From assembly GCA_014529385.2 (NCBI GenBank), contig CM043953.1, positions 83,613,838 through 83,677,837 of the forward strand: a stretch of 64,000 bases of DNA. Reading direction: 5' to 3'. The stretch is from Adiantum capillus-veneris (lineage: Eukaryota; Streptophyta; Polypodiopsida; Polypodiales; Pteridaceae). Positions within the stretch are counted from its first letter, which is position 1. Each line of letters opens with the position of its first letter. Positions 41,281 through 52,740 of the stretch are shown here, piece after piece. The notes beneath the pieces are model-generated. The model was not told the origin of the DNA. It did not search any database and saw nothing but the letters and a program-made list of their open reading frames with translations. Made by a program: the position numbers and the translations under genes.

Positions 41281-41600
41281 GCTCAAGAAGCACAAATTGG
41301 GGGTAATGATGTTTTGTTAATACTTTGATGGTATTCATTGATAGTAAAGTGTAGTTTTACTTGACTTTCGACAAGAGTAAAGTTTCTAATTTTAAACTTC
41401 TCATCTACACTGTGTCTTTGCAAGCTCATTTCATATCTTAATCCCATGCATAAGAGATTCCATGAGGATGTGCTGCCATAGACAAAAGTTCTTTTTTGTT
41501 TGCTCAAACCCTACTCTAATTCAAGTATAATTAGAATATGTACAACTCTACTCACATTAATTAGTATCAATTTCTAGGTAGTTTTTCAACTAAAAAGTTA
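41281..41600. other. No gene seen
   Basis: Short AT-rich spacer before a copia relic. Confidence 0.5.
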
Positions 41601-42350
41601 TTGTCTTCCGCATTTGGTATGGTGAATTTGGGAGAGATTCACTTGTGTCTTGGCATTCAAATTCAAAGGAACCACACAAAAGGTATTTTTTGCCTTTAAC
41701 AGTCAAAGTTTATTGCAGATACTATTCAAAAATTTGGTACGAAATTTTTACAATCGGTAAACACACCTTGTCTTCGAGTTCTATGAAGAAAATTTCTGAT
41801 AGTGGCGGTCAACTTGTCACAAAATCAACCTTATGCTAACTTGATTGGATGTCTTCAGTTTGTTGGCATGAACACTTGCCCTGATATTCTGTTTGCTACG
41901 AATTATCTTGGAAAACATCTTGCGCGTCCTTCTCTTAATCATTGGTCTGCAGTAAAGTGTGTATTGAAATACTTATAAGGCACTACAGATTTTGGTTTGG
42001 TCTATCAACAACTGACATCAAATTCTATGAAATCTCTTTATCTTTTGGGTTACATAGATACAGACTTGGAAAGCTCACATTTATCTATGTGATCTACTAG
42101 TGGAAATGGCTTCTTTGTAAATGGTTGTCTTGTTTCTTGGACTAGCAAGAAACAACAATGTGTTGCAATTTCTGCGATTGAGTTAGAATATGTTGCGGCA
42201 TCATTTGCAGCTTGTTAGATGATCTGGCTTTGAAAAATGCTCGTTGATATTGGTCATTATCCTCTTTCTAGTACACCCTTGTGATGTGACAACCAAAGTG
42301 CTATTAGTCTTGCAAAAGACTATGTTCAACATAATAAGTAACACTGTCCA
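41601..42350 (+). pseudogene. Copia reverse transcriptase C-terminus and RNase H relic
   Basis: Read in pieces on the plus strand: LGIQIQRNHTKGIFC and KFLQSVNTPC, then ANLIGCLQFVGMNTCPDILF with ATNYLGKHLARP, YLLGYIDTDLESS, GFFVNGCLVSWTSKKQQCVA with ISAIELEYVAASFAA, and CDNQSAISLAKD. These match the RT thumb, the ARPDI-type connection and the RNase H of Ty1/copia elements (Asp of the first motif, Glu of ELEY, Asp of CDNQ are retained). Stops and shifts are frequent, so it is dead. The LTR at 42708-42850 belongs to the same element. Confidence 0.85.
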
Positions 42351-42697
42351 AGTGACTAGATGATTGCAGACATTAATACCAAAGGCCTCAACGAGTCGCA
42401 CTTCATCCTCTTGTGCTCGGAGCTTCGAGTTGCTTCGGCCTCACTCTTTCTAGATTAGCTTCTCTACTAATGTGATAGCTTTGTACATATGACATTCTAA
42501 TCATATAGGTATCATACACTATGCACACTACACACTTGCGCATTGTGATATCTGTGTCACTTTTATATCTGTACATAGATATACAATTCAGTTTCACATC
42601 ATCATCGTTGGTTCATATTTTCACATTGTATAGGGGCTTGGGTTTTTCACTTGAACTCCCCAAGGGTTTTTTTTATCCAAAGCTAGAGACCTTTGTT

Positions 42698-42707
42698 TGA
42701 GTGGGGG
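42698..42707 (+). promoter_or_regulatory. Polypurine tract of the copia relic
   Basis: GAGTGGGGG abuts TGTTG of the following LTR. Confidence 0.7.
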
Positions 42708-42850
42708 TGTTGGAGCTATATTTGGCTCACTCTACTCAACTTGGTCTCACCTATATATTTGTATATTGTCCTCAATATGAATCATTCTTTAGGAGCATAC
42801 ATGGTGTGTCTCTTGCCTCGTCTCTCTCTCTTTCTCTCTACATCTCAACA
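42708..42850 (+). repeat. Copia 3' LTR, about 143 bp
   Basis: Starts TGTTGGAGC after a purine tract and ends CTCAACA, so TGTTG and CAACA are inverted. A CT-rich tract lies near its end. The 5' LTR is not found in the window. Confidence 0.65.
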
Positions 42851-42959
42851 ATATGTTTTCCCGTGTATGTCTAGCACATGTTGTCTCTTCAAAGTAAGCT
42901 TCACCACCTTTCTTGAGTTATCTATAATTATTTTGAACCAATCAGTGTCGTCTTTCTTA

Positions 42960-43225
42960 TACCAATTTTACAACACAATATATGCGCATTGAAACCAAAT
43001 GTGTACAAGCTAGGAAAGAACTCCTCCAAGAGAGGACTAGCTTCTTTGCAATTTTTGGCATTGTCCATTATCACCTATACTGCATTTGGACACCAAAATG
43101 ATGAATTGTTTCTGTGATTATATTGGCTACATAGCTCCTTGAATTTATGTTGGACGCATCCAACATCAGTAACCATTTTCACCCTCTCATGGACACTATT
43201 TTTCCATTTTCTATGTATATATTCA
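42960..43225 (-). pseudogene. hAT transposase (DUF659) relic
   Basis: The minus strand, read across stops, gives LDASNINSRSYVANIITETI, HHFGVQ, VIMDNAKNCKEAS, then LLEEFFPSLYTFGFNAHIL. This parallels the DUF659 text of the hAT gene at 57161-58139 (SSGAIKSGKYISEVLINVVK, VVTDNAKNCENANKLI, CFPHIFANGCNAYSL). The conserved D-N-A-K-N-C box is intact; the frame is not. It is a fragment of about 90 codons. Confidence 0.75.
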
Positions 43226-43239
43226 TGGGCTCACATTGA

Positions 43240-43933
43240 GTTCCAAGTTGTATCTATTTATTCACTTCATGTACTTTGGACGGCCGGCCATAAATTTTAA
43301 AATCCTAGGTATATAAGTGAATGTAGCTCATGTGAAAGGGGAAATATCAGTTTGAGAGAAACCTAGAGTAGAGAAGAAGAAGAAGGAAGCTATTGGAAGC
43401 ATAGAGCCGCATGTAACTCTCTTCACACACTGATTATATGCATGCAATGAAGATGAGTCCTTTTGCCTTTATCTTGCTTTTCATTAAGTTGTGTATTAGT
43501 GTCTTGATGGTGTAGATTAAGAACTAATCACTCTCTAATTCTTGACTACCTATTGTATGTTTGATTCTAGTAGTGTGTGCATGATTAGATTAGTGTGTAG
43601 ATTAAGGATTTGTGCATGCATTGCTCTAATCATAACTTTATGAGCTTGGGTGATCTTGTGATTAGGATGTGATTACGAGGATTAGTAGAGAATGCAATGA
43701 TTAGCAACATTGATTAGGATAAGGATTAGCGTGTGTGCATACACTAATTCCCTTCAATAGTTCTCTCTTCTTCCTGTTGTAGATAATCTCATGTGATTTC
43801 CCCACTCAATTCTATCTCATTTCTCTCACACGATCACCCATGTGTGATGTTTCCATGCCCTAGCCGGGTCGCTACCATCCTTGGATTGATAATTTTATTG
43901 ATCCCTTGGAGCTATGCTACGAGGGAGTTAGCA
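43240..43933 (+). mobile_element. 5' LTR of a second Ty3-type element, left end not resolved
   Basis: The LTR ends CA at 43932-43933, two bases before a tRNA-Asp-like primer site. A TATA box (GGTATATAAGTG) is at about 43309-43317. A TG start could be at 43242 or 43270. No second copy is seen downstream. Confidence 0.55.
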
Positions 43934-43935
43934 TT

Positions 43936-43953
43936 TGGCACCACTGCCGGGGA
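43936..43953 (+). promoter_or_regulatory. Primer binding site, tRNA-Asp-like
   Basis: TGGCACCACTGCCGGGGA differs at a few positions from TGGCGCCGTTGCCGGGGA, the primer site used by Athila and Tat-type plant Ty3 elements. Confidence 0.7.
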
Positions 43954-44864
43954 TGGTAGCGTAAGCTACATGAATTTTTTTGAGTATAATTGAGTGTAGA
44001 TTTAGGTAGAAAACTCTCCATTTCTCACTAATTGATCACTAATTTTTTACTAATCCGCTACCAATTCAAGTGCTTTACATGTGTGTATGCGTAATTAGAG
44101 GTTTAGTCATCATTCTTTTGATATGAAATTACAAATTTTTTTTCTAAAATTGAGTGATTTTTGAGTGTGTAACTATGGATTTTTTCTTAATTAGGCTCTC
44201 TAATTACTCTCTAATCATATGTGTTTTTTGTGCTACATATAGCTAAATCATTGATTAGAGTTGTGTCTATTATCCATATGTATTTATTTTCATTGAAAAT
44301 GATGCTACACATGATATTTTGTGCTCAATTGATTGTAGGTGAAATGCCGTTAAGCGGTTGCTAGTACACACATATGTGTGTAGGCGTAAATTGGAGTCCG
44401 AAATCGACGCATTGCTCATGAAATTGTGAGTGCATGAACCCACTCAATTGTTACTTTGATTTTGAGGTTTGATTAAAGTTTGATTACACAAAAGATTAGT
44501 GCAAATTTAAGTGCAATTAGTATATCCATGTGTAGACAAAGTGCGCACTTTCGAGTGCTAATTATGGCTTAATTGGTGTCAATTAGAATTGTCAAATTAG
44601 AATTGTGAAAGGCAATGACTTGTTTGATAATGTTATAACAATGATGGTTCATATTTTTTGATTGCTTAAATTGCACCTTATGCCATCAAAATTGTGGTAG
44701 AAATTGTGTGTGTACACTAATTACCGGATTTATGCTTAATTTTGCTAATTTTTGCACACATAATTGAACTAATAATTGATTGCAAATTGATGTGTAACTG
44801 ATAACATTGCAAAGTCCAAAGTACAATAATCAAGTGTATGCGCATAATTTGTCTAATCGCATCA
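43954..44864 (+). other. Untranslated leader of the second Ty3-type element
   Basis: AT-rich, no ORF. It lies between the primer site and the inserted TIR element 2. Confidence 0.45.
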
Positions 44865-44868
44865 TTAA

Positions 44869-45471
44869 TACTAGTCCTGTAAAAAAGCAGCCACTTTTGT
44901 GGCTTTTTGAGACTTTTGTAGAAAATTTTCCAACACTATGTTAGTTATCTAAATAAAAAATGGTTTCAGGGATTTATGACCAACACTCAATACGAGTTGA
45001 TAAAAAATAGTACAGAGCTAAATGAAGGTCTAAAGGTGTCTTTCCATTGCCATCTTCTACAACTAATTTATGAAGATGGAGAAATGTTTTCTATTTTCTT
45101 TTGAAAGTAAATCAAATCATTGTTAAATAGGCCCATACTTCTTTGAAAAATCCCTCAATAGGTATGTGATAGATGTACCGAGGTCTTTTAACCCATATAC
45201 AAAGATTGCCAACATTTTTTACTTCTACAAGTTAACTAGTGAAGTGCAGTTTTACATAAAATTTACTAGTTTTAGAAAAGTAATTTTTTTTTTAAAAAGC
45301 TTTTTACGTAAATTTTGTATTTAGAAAACTTTTTCATATCTTAAACCCATAATTAAGAAGTTTCATGAAATTTTGACGTCATATACAAAAGTTATGTTAC
45401 ATTTACTAGAATCCTGATGTGAGCCATTTTTGTGGCTTCAGCCAGTTTTGTGGCTCATTACAAGTCTAGTG
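44869..45471. mobile_element. TTAA-flanked TIR element 2 (603 bp, non-coding)
   Basis: Starts TACTAGTCCTGTAA and ends CAAGTCTAGTG, with TTAA on each side (44865-44868, 45472-45475). Subterminal AGCCACTTTTGTGGCT palindrome on the left; AGCCATTTTTGTGGCT and AGCCAGTTTTGTGGCT on the right. It is the same family as element 1 at 30403-30983, in the opposite orientation. No ORF. Confidence 0.8.
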
Positions 45472-45475
45472 TTAA

Positions 45476-46928
45476 GTTTGCTAACTTTTGGGGCAAAATT
45501 GGGCAAAAAAGAGGCAAAAAACGGTCAATTTTATATCAATTTGATAGTCAAATGCATTGGAAATTGGTTAGGATTGTAATCTTGATGTTCCAAGTACTGA
45601 AAATCAAGTAGAACAAGCTGCATATTTTTCAAAAAGAATTTGGCTAATTTTTTGTAATTATTTCGTTAAATTTTGGTATTTTTAGCATTTTTTGTGCTAA
45701 TTTAGTGCTTAAAATTGTTCAATTTTTATCAAAATGATGAAATTGTAAAAATATGATGTGAGCAATCGATCCAAAATGAAAATTTTAAAACGATGAACTC
45801 TCGCTAAGTTTTTGGTTGTTTTTAGCATGTTTCGGATATTTTTTGGGTAATTTTACCTTCTCGGATATCTTTTTTTAACTTTGTTGCATTTGTGTATATT
45901 TTCATCCTCACCGCTTCCATGACCACCGGACCCCACTCAACCTCGCCTACATCCACGTTTGCACTTACCTTGTCCCGTACTCATTGCCCCCGTGCACACA
46001 CACTCTCGAACTAGTTTCCACTCCTTGACGTCGTGTGACTCAACTCCTCCGCGCGCATGCACACACACACATATAACAAAAGCAAAACAAACAAAAGAAG
46101 AAAAGACAAAAAAGTGAACACACAAACACACACACATTTTCTCTCTCGCGCACACACAAGAGACAAAAAAAATTCAAAAAAATTGGTTTTGTTTGCTTTT
46201 CTTTGTTTTGTTTCTCTTCATTGCATTGCACATACATCAAACATCTGCACACACTCCGTTCGCATGCATTTAAGTATGAAATGAGCATTTAGAGCCCCGA
46301 GAGTCAGATTTCATTCGAAATAGTCCGATTCTGTCGATTTGAGCCGTTTTTAGCATATTCGACCCAGATCACACACACATACCTTGTTTGACACAGACCT
46401 TTAGAGCTGTTTCACGTGCAATATTGTATTTTGACTCGATTTTATCGCAGAGTCCCACGATTGACCATATTTGACCTCGACTTGCAATAGAGATTTGTTT
46501 TGGCCTTGTTATTGACCAAATTTAGCTAGCTAAAGCCTGTTCACACATGAAATCATGATTTGGCCGCTTTTGGCTATTCTTAGAACACGGATGCGCGATT
46601 AGAGCTCAATTTGGTTACTAGACCTACATTTGGCTACGACTTTGACCGAGTGACCGATTTTAGAGCCAGATTACACACAGCAATCCCGATTACCATTTGG
46701 ATAGCCATTCATTGCCAGATTATGCCTTGCACATAGTGCATTGGTTTATTGCCCCCTAGCACCATATTTGACCTAGACTGCTAGACTTTGGCAGTCATGG
46801 ATCTTGAGGCCATATTTGATTGATTATTATAGATCCATGGTGAGCTAGATAGATTACTTGTGTACATCCATGTAGATACCCATTAGAGGTATATCCAGAT
46901 TCAGCCCACACAGGCCCCCAAATTTCAG
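45476..46928 (+). other. Leader-like DNA of the second Ty3-type element
   Basis: No gene. AT-rich to 45880, then CA-rich (46055-46160), then a stretch where GATTTTAGAGC, TTTGACC and TTTGGC words recur loosely. It leads into the decayed ORF at 46929. Confidence 0.4.
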
Positions 46929-49649
46929 ATGCTTAGAGCTCGAGCACATGCCACATTGCAGGTTCATCTTCTGGATGGTGTTGGTACAGTATATAGACAC
47001 ATGACAAAGAATAGTCCAACGCATATCACTTTAGCCCATCTTGAGGATTGCAGAGACACACTTGAGCCAACACAGACTGCATCATTGCGAGTGTGTGACA
47101 CTGGACCCATATATACGGATGAGGATAAGAGGTTTACATGAGAGAGCTTGCTAGCTTTGGAGAGTATCCCTTCTATGATACAGTGATTGTGATCCCCCGA
47201 GGTTCCTTTCGAGGTACCTACAGGAGTGACCGTGATGATTCTACATATGTATTACTACGTGGACTACGATATTCTCCTTCACAGCCTAGTGATACTGAGA
47301 ATACGATAGATATGATGACTATGCAGCCTACAGGACTTCGATCACCTCCAAGATCTCCATCCTCACCACCATCTAGGAGACTGACCTCAATAGAGATCAT
47401 AACATAGGTTAGGGCAGATATGGAGCGTAGGATGCAGAGCCATACTAGTACACAACCAGAGCTACGAGCCATAGAGACAGCTACACCTCAAATTTTGATT
47501 GTTCCTACTATTAGCACACATGCTAGAGAGGTTGTAGACATGGCACCACCTTCCACATTTCCAGCCATGAGCACACCAGATACTGAGCTTTCCAGCTCAC
47601 ATGCACTAGATTTACCGATGATTGCTAGATCACCTAGAGCCACCATGCAGGCACGAGCCGAGCCTAGGGTTGACACTCCGAGTATTGAGGATTGAGATGA
47701 GATTGTGCTACATTTTGTAGGCCATAGAGGAGCCTGGCCTTGGTTTCTTGACCATGAAAAACATTCCTATACAAGAGGTACCTTCTCAGATGATATAAAC
47801 CCTTATATATAGCAGATATCCAAAGTTTAGAGGAGACATTTTGATACAACTAAGTTCTTTACCAATGAACTCAAGGGCACATAAATGTCCCTGCCAACCA
47901 GCCCATATGATGCTATTGAAAGAGCACATCCCGATGATTGTTTAGATACCCATGTACATCCTAGGATAGTGCACTTGCGTAGATTGGAGCACACATTGAC
48001 TTATGTTGATGATTGTAGGCATAGATACAAATAGGAGCAAACGAGATGGTATATTGAGCCAGCCATGAGTGTTATGACATATCTTATTGGAAATCTTCGT
48101 GATAGGATATATAGGGACCCATTGGGTGAGATTTACTATTTGATGATTAGATTGTCCTATTCTCCACGCCATGGCCAGGAGACTAGACAGATACCCACGC
48201 AGATTTCACATACACCTCCTAGACAGATATCCTGTACCAAGTCACCTCCCACAAATTCATCACCTAAACATATTTTTCCACAGAGCATAGTTGATTAGCT
48301 GCAATCTACAGTGATTGAGATGAAGAGGATGAATGTTGAGATTGACGATAGGACAAGAACACTTGAGTGCCCTAGCATAAAACCACCTACGTTGCCAATT
48401 CCAGAGGTTGATACTTGTTCTACGAGGGATGTACAACCTAGTGAGATTGCTCCTACACTAGACACGTGCATTGAGCCACTAGAGATTGATAGAGTTCCAG
48501 ATTCCATAGCCATTATTGATGATCCCCTTGCACCTATCATAGAGGTAGATGTCCCACCACAGGCTATACATGAAGAGAGAGCCGATGCACATGATCATGA
48601 GAGTATCCACATTACTACAGAGCCTCTAGAGACCGAGATACCTATAGACACAGATGCCTTCATAGAGACACCTACGCATGAGAATTCACCATGAGATTCA
48701 TTGCTGATTGAGCACATAGACCCCCCATGTGAGACACGGACATATGAGGTATTTAGAGACCATGACTGTCACCCCCCGAGTGTAGACATCACATATCAGG
48801 ATCCAGGAACCCCTTTGACGAGAGTGACTTCTACCCCAAGAGGTAGAGCCTACATTAGAGGATTCTCCTACCACGAGTAGTCCCAACCATGAGCCACCTA
48901 GGACATATCGGGCCTATAGCTCATCATCAAGAGCTTATGATAGAACTGCTAGGCATGTTTATGTGCCTTGCATGATGACACATGTTAGACCTTTAGCTAG
49001 TGATGACATGCTAGTTTGGATTGAGAGCTACAACACACATGATGGACTATCACATGGTTGGCTCACATTTAGGCAGTCACTAGAGGCACATGGATTCTAT
49101 AGAGGACATAGAAAAATTTGGGTTCCTAGACCACAGACCATTGCACATCCTCCTAGATTTACTATAGTTTCTTTGACCACACTTATGCCACAGAGATCTA
49201 GACCAGTTTCACGACCATAAGAGAGACCTACTCCAAGTCGCGGTCATACATGAGCTAGATACCCATGACCACATATGAGGAGAGCTTGACATACCTTCCT
49301 TGAGATAGCGTGGACATTGAAAATCTAGCTACCAAAGAGCCTACCACTTATTACACCACAGGGTGCCATAAGCCATAGCTCACCAGAGATTCCTATTGAT
49401 CATGCCATTGATTTAGAGCTAGGCAAGAGTCATCCATTGAGGGAATCTAAGCTACAGAGTTATTTGACAACACAGTCACAGATTGATGTCCTCCCTAGAC
49501 CCATTACTTGTGCTATATATTCTACCATCCATATGGAGCTAGGTGCTAGCCAGCCATTGACCATTAGACAGAGAGCTAGAAGATTACAGTCTTTATTGTT
49601 TGGAGAGAGTTCTCTTATCCCTCCTAGTTGCACTAGACCATTGACTTGA
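46929..49649 (+). pseudogene. Large decayed ORF of unknown function, probably retrotransposon-borne
   Basis: Plus-strand text of about 900 codons holds together across stops. 46929-47141 is in one frame and overlaps the next (47138 on) by ATGA. One frame then runs 47138-48840 with stops at 47405, 47693 and five more, then shifts near 48840 and continues to 49220 and 49437-49649. Composition is Thr, Ile, Pro, Asp, His and Arg-rich with acidic low-complexity text (IVPTISTHAR, PLEIDRVPDSIAIIDDPLAP, HITTEPLETEIPIDTD). More ordered parts read ERAHPDDCLDTHVHPRIVHL, MSVMTYLIGNLRDRIYRDPL with GEIYYLMIRLSY, and MLVWIESYNTHDGLSHGWLT with FRQSLEAHGF. I see no zinc knuckle, protease or RT. Downstream of an Athila-type primer site it could be a Gag-like or additional ORF of a non-autonomous element. 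Confidence 0.45.
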
Positions 49650-51000
49650 GCATATTGAGTATGGTGCACTAGTTGCATGCATTTATACTAGAGGCACTTT
49701 TTTCCTACGGGTTTTTTCCCTCTAGGTATCCAGGTTTGAGACCATAGTTTAGGATTTCTTTCATTTTGTAATAAAACTTTCACTACTATGCTGACACACC
49801 TTTCTGCATGGTAGTGTCTTGCCTTATGATTTTGTAGCATAGATGGACTTCAGCTTCCAGATTGCATGGTTCCATTGAGCCAATTTCCTCAGCTATACTG
49901 AGGAGCTGCATCATCTTTCTCCAGGTGTATCACTTCCTATGCTATATGTTTTTGTACACCTACATTTTCTCATTGTGGCTTTTCATGGTTTGTCGATTTT
50001 TTTATGTCTTGTTATTTGCGAGTAGAGATAAATAAGTTTGTACATGCTTTATTTAATTAACATAGAGTTTAGTCTTATTGATAAGCCTTGAGGTTAGGAG
50101 TCTGTGACTTTAGGTTAACTCATTACTTGATCTACTAGTCCTAGTTGGTAGAATTAATTAAATTTTTGAGACCTTAGGAGGGTTTAGGCATACCGAGGCT
50201 TGCTCACTTCACAACAAAGAGCACTACTAAGAATACAAAGGATATGGAAGCACAAAAGTGTGAAAAGTGTAAAAGCTTAAGCTGGAGGATAAATCCCAGG
50301 TGGATTTTGGTACTTCACTCACGTATAGCTTATGGTATTAGAGTCATTGAGAAGAAAAAAACCTCGAGCATACAAAATAAGCACTCACAAAAAATGCTCT
50401 TACAATGTTAAAAAAAGAAGAAGAATAAAAGAGCAAGAAAAATGAAAGAGAAAAAGAAAAAACTTCCATTGAGGTTTAAAAAATTCAAGCTTTTGTTTGG
50501 GTTTGTAGAGTTAGTTCGCTTATCTCTGCTCATAAACATAAATAAGGAAGCTTGCCTTTAGATAAATTTTCTAACTGAGCTAGTACTAGAGTGACTGTTT
50601 CAACCCTTCGTCATAGTTAACTAAATGATAGACTCGTTCATAAGCCCAGAACTCTTGTTAAATTATTTCTAGCAAGTGCAGTTTATTTGTAATTTATTTG
50701 CAGTTTAACAATTCATAATTCTTTGCACTTAGTTATTCCATGATGTGCTTTACTTTGCCTTATGACTTATTTGCCACATGGATCCATCTTGAGTGCTAGA
50801 TCTTTGTGTGTAAATGTTGGTCGGCATGGGGTGCACCATTATTCTGCCCACCTTGTGTTGAGGCAACACTGCCTTGATGCTCAAAAGCGTAACAGCTTAG
50901 AGTCGGTATTCTAGGTCACCTTGCATTGGATACACCTCCTAACAGCTATTTTAGGCATTTTGTAGCACTCTCCTGACCTACCTCATTACATCTGCCTCCA
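49650..51000. other. No gene seen; retroelement 3'-like sequence
   Basis: Contains TCCTACGGGTTTTTTCCCTC at about 49713 and AATAAAAC at 49772, of the kind found near retroelement 3' ends, and an A/G-rich stretch at 50400-50470. No ORF of interest. Confidence 0.35.
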
Positions 51001-51002
51001 AT

Positions 51003-51110
51003 TTACCTATTAGTTGTTGCATTCCCTGATCCAAGGACGTGCTTCTTAATATGAGGTGGACCTCTTGATTTTTCTTTGCCCCATAATCTGCAATGCCAAT
51101 AGATGAATGA
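51003..51110 (-). pseudogene. BED zinc finger remnant (hAT type)
   Basis: On the minus strand WHCRLWGKEKSRGPPHIKKH, followed by VLGSGNATTNR, has the C-x-x-(C)-x-H order of a BED finger of hAT transposases (compare WQCKFCHTTKSSGAPHIRDH at 56970). The second Cys is replaced. It is the C-terminal end of a 146-codon frame otherwise made from the tandem duplication next to it. Confidence 0.45.
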
Positions 51111-51116
51111 TATTAT

Positions 51117-51378
51117 GGTCTGAGAAAGTTGCCATTTATGCCGTGGCACCTTACCACCGGCGGCTTGGCACTTTCCTTTATTGCAACCTCCATTGTCACG
51201 ATACTTTCCCATTAGTCGATGGGCGACTAGAAGATTGCCATTTATGCCTTGGCACCTTATTATGGTCTCAAAAAATTTCCATTTATTCCCTGGCACCTTA
51301 CCACCGATGGCTTGGCACTTTCCTTTATTGCAACCTCCATTGTGATACTTTCCCATTAGTCGATGGGCGACTAGAAGT
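51117..51378. repeat. Tandem duplication, period about 147 bp
   Basis: The block from TTGCCATTTATGCC through GGCTTGGCACTTTCCTTTA to CGATGGGCGACTAGAAG occurs twice (GGCTTGGCA at 51162 and 51309), differing by small changes and a 3-base indel (CAC). Confidence 0.9.
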
Positions 51379-51580
51379 AGTTGAATTAATGGTTTTGGAG
51401 CAAGCATTGGCATCCATGACAAGTTCTTAATCCACCTATACATTCATAAAATTAAAAAACTATAAGTTTTTTGAAAATTTGTATTTAATTAAAAAATTGT
51501 ATAGTAAAGTACAAAAGTATACATATAAGGATATAAAAAGAAGAAGTGAAAACTCCATTTCAACAATATAAATGGACAGA

Positions 51581-52037
51581 CAAGTACGCCGGTGTAGTGA
51601 TCAAGAGCACCCCATTACAACCATAGAAATGAACCCCAGGCACTTGCACCATCTAACCCTTCACAAGGATGCTCCCTATCCAAAACTGTTTCCGACTGGA
51701 TAGACAAGGGAAGGTAATTAAATGTAACAAACAAGTACGTCAATGTAGTGATAAGAAGCACTCCACTCCAATTATAGAAATGAGCCCCAAATATTTGCAC
51801 CATCTTAACCCTTCACGAAGATGCTCCCAACTTAAATCTATTTCCAAGCGGATAGGCACCCAAGGGAGGTAACTAAAAGTAATAGACAAGTATGTTGGTG
51901 TAGTGATAAGGAGTGCTCCATTACAACTATTGAAATGAGCTCTAGGCCCTAGTAGCACCTAGACCCTTCATGAAGCGGGTGCTCCTGCTCCCTATCCAAA
52001 CATATTTCTAGGCAGATGGACACCCAAGGGAGGACGT
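51581..52037. repeat. Three tandem copies of a 151-155-bp unit
   Basis: CAAGTA(C/T)G at 51581, 51732 and 51887 opens each unit. Shared words are GTAGTGAT, ATTACAAC or CCAATTAT, GAAATGA, CCCTTCA, GATGCTCCC or GTGCTCCTGC and CACCCAAGGGAGG. Divergence between units is about 15-25 percent by eye. Confidence 0.85.
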
Positions 52038-52177
52038 ATACATTGATGGGGATCGGGCAAACACACCCAGACACAACACTCACTCTTTTGCGCAGCTCCA
52101 GCGCGCAGACTGGGCGGATCTTATAGAAGAAAACCCTTACAACAAACGAGCTCTCACTCTTGAGCACACAAAGATGG

Positions 52178-52216
<39 letters not shown>

Positions 52217-52740
52217 CACACACCCACAAGGTGCAGACCCTGATGGACCTCATGCTCAAGCTTTATACAAACCAACATTTGTGCTTAAACCGAAAGCATA
52301 TTACGAGGCATATTGAGACCAGAAATGATCACAATCTACATAGAAACATCAACTCATGTGGAAGGAACTTTAATCTAAATGCTTGATTGCATGGCTGCTC
52401 TTTGATGACGAGCCTTGGACATGTTCTTCTACCAAACAACTTACCTTTGATCTGGCATTGCAGCCTGCTTTCCTCAATGAAAAATTCTCCTGAATGCTTC
52501 TCTATGGTTCCCCAGCTTCTTGCGGCGCTATGAGGTCCCCCCCTTGTAACGTGATGAGAGCCCCTTCTCAGCCTTGCCTGAACCTGACCCTTTGCAATAA
52601 TTGCCTCTTGTGTGCCCATGGCAAAGCCCTTCTGACGCTTTTTTAGTGCTCCTTGAACCTCCTCCCTTTGAGGATTATACTCCAATTGAAGCTCTCAGCC
52701 ACTAATCAACTTCTACCAGCTTCTCTCAAGCTCTCTACTC
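52038..52740. other. No gene identified; (CT)n tract
   Basis: A (CT)n microsatellite at 52179-52211. A 118-codon minus-strand frame (52329-52685) has no known motif. A GC-richer block starts at about 52700. Confidence 0.45.

Noticed and set aside
45976-46290. ORFs of 72-82 codons on the minus strand rich in Cys, Val and Phe
   Set aside because: They arise from CA/TG-rich low-complexity sequence.
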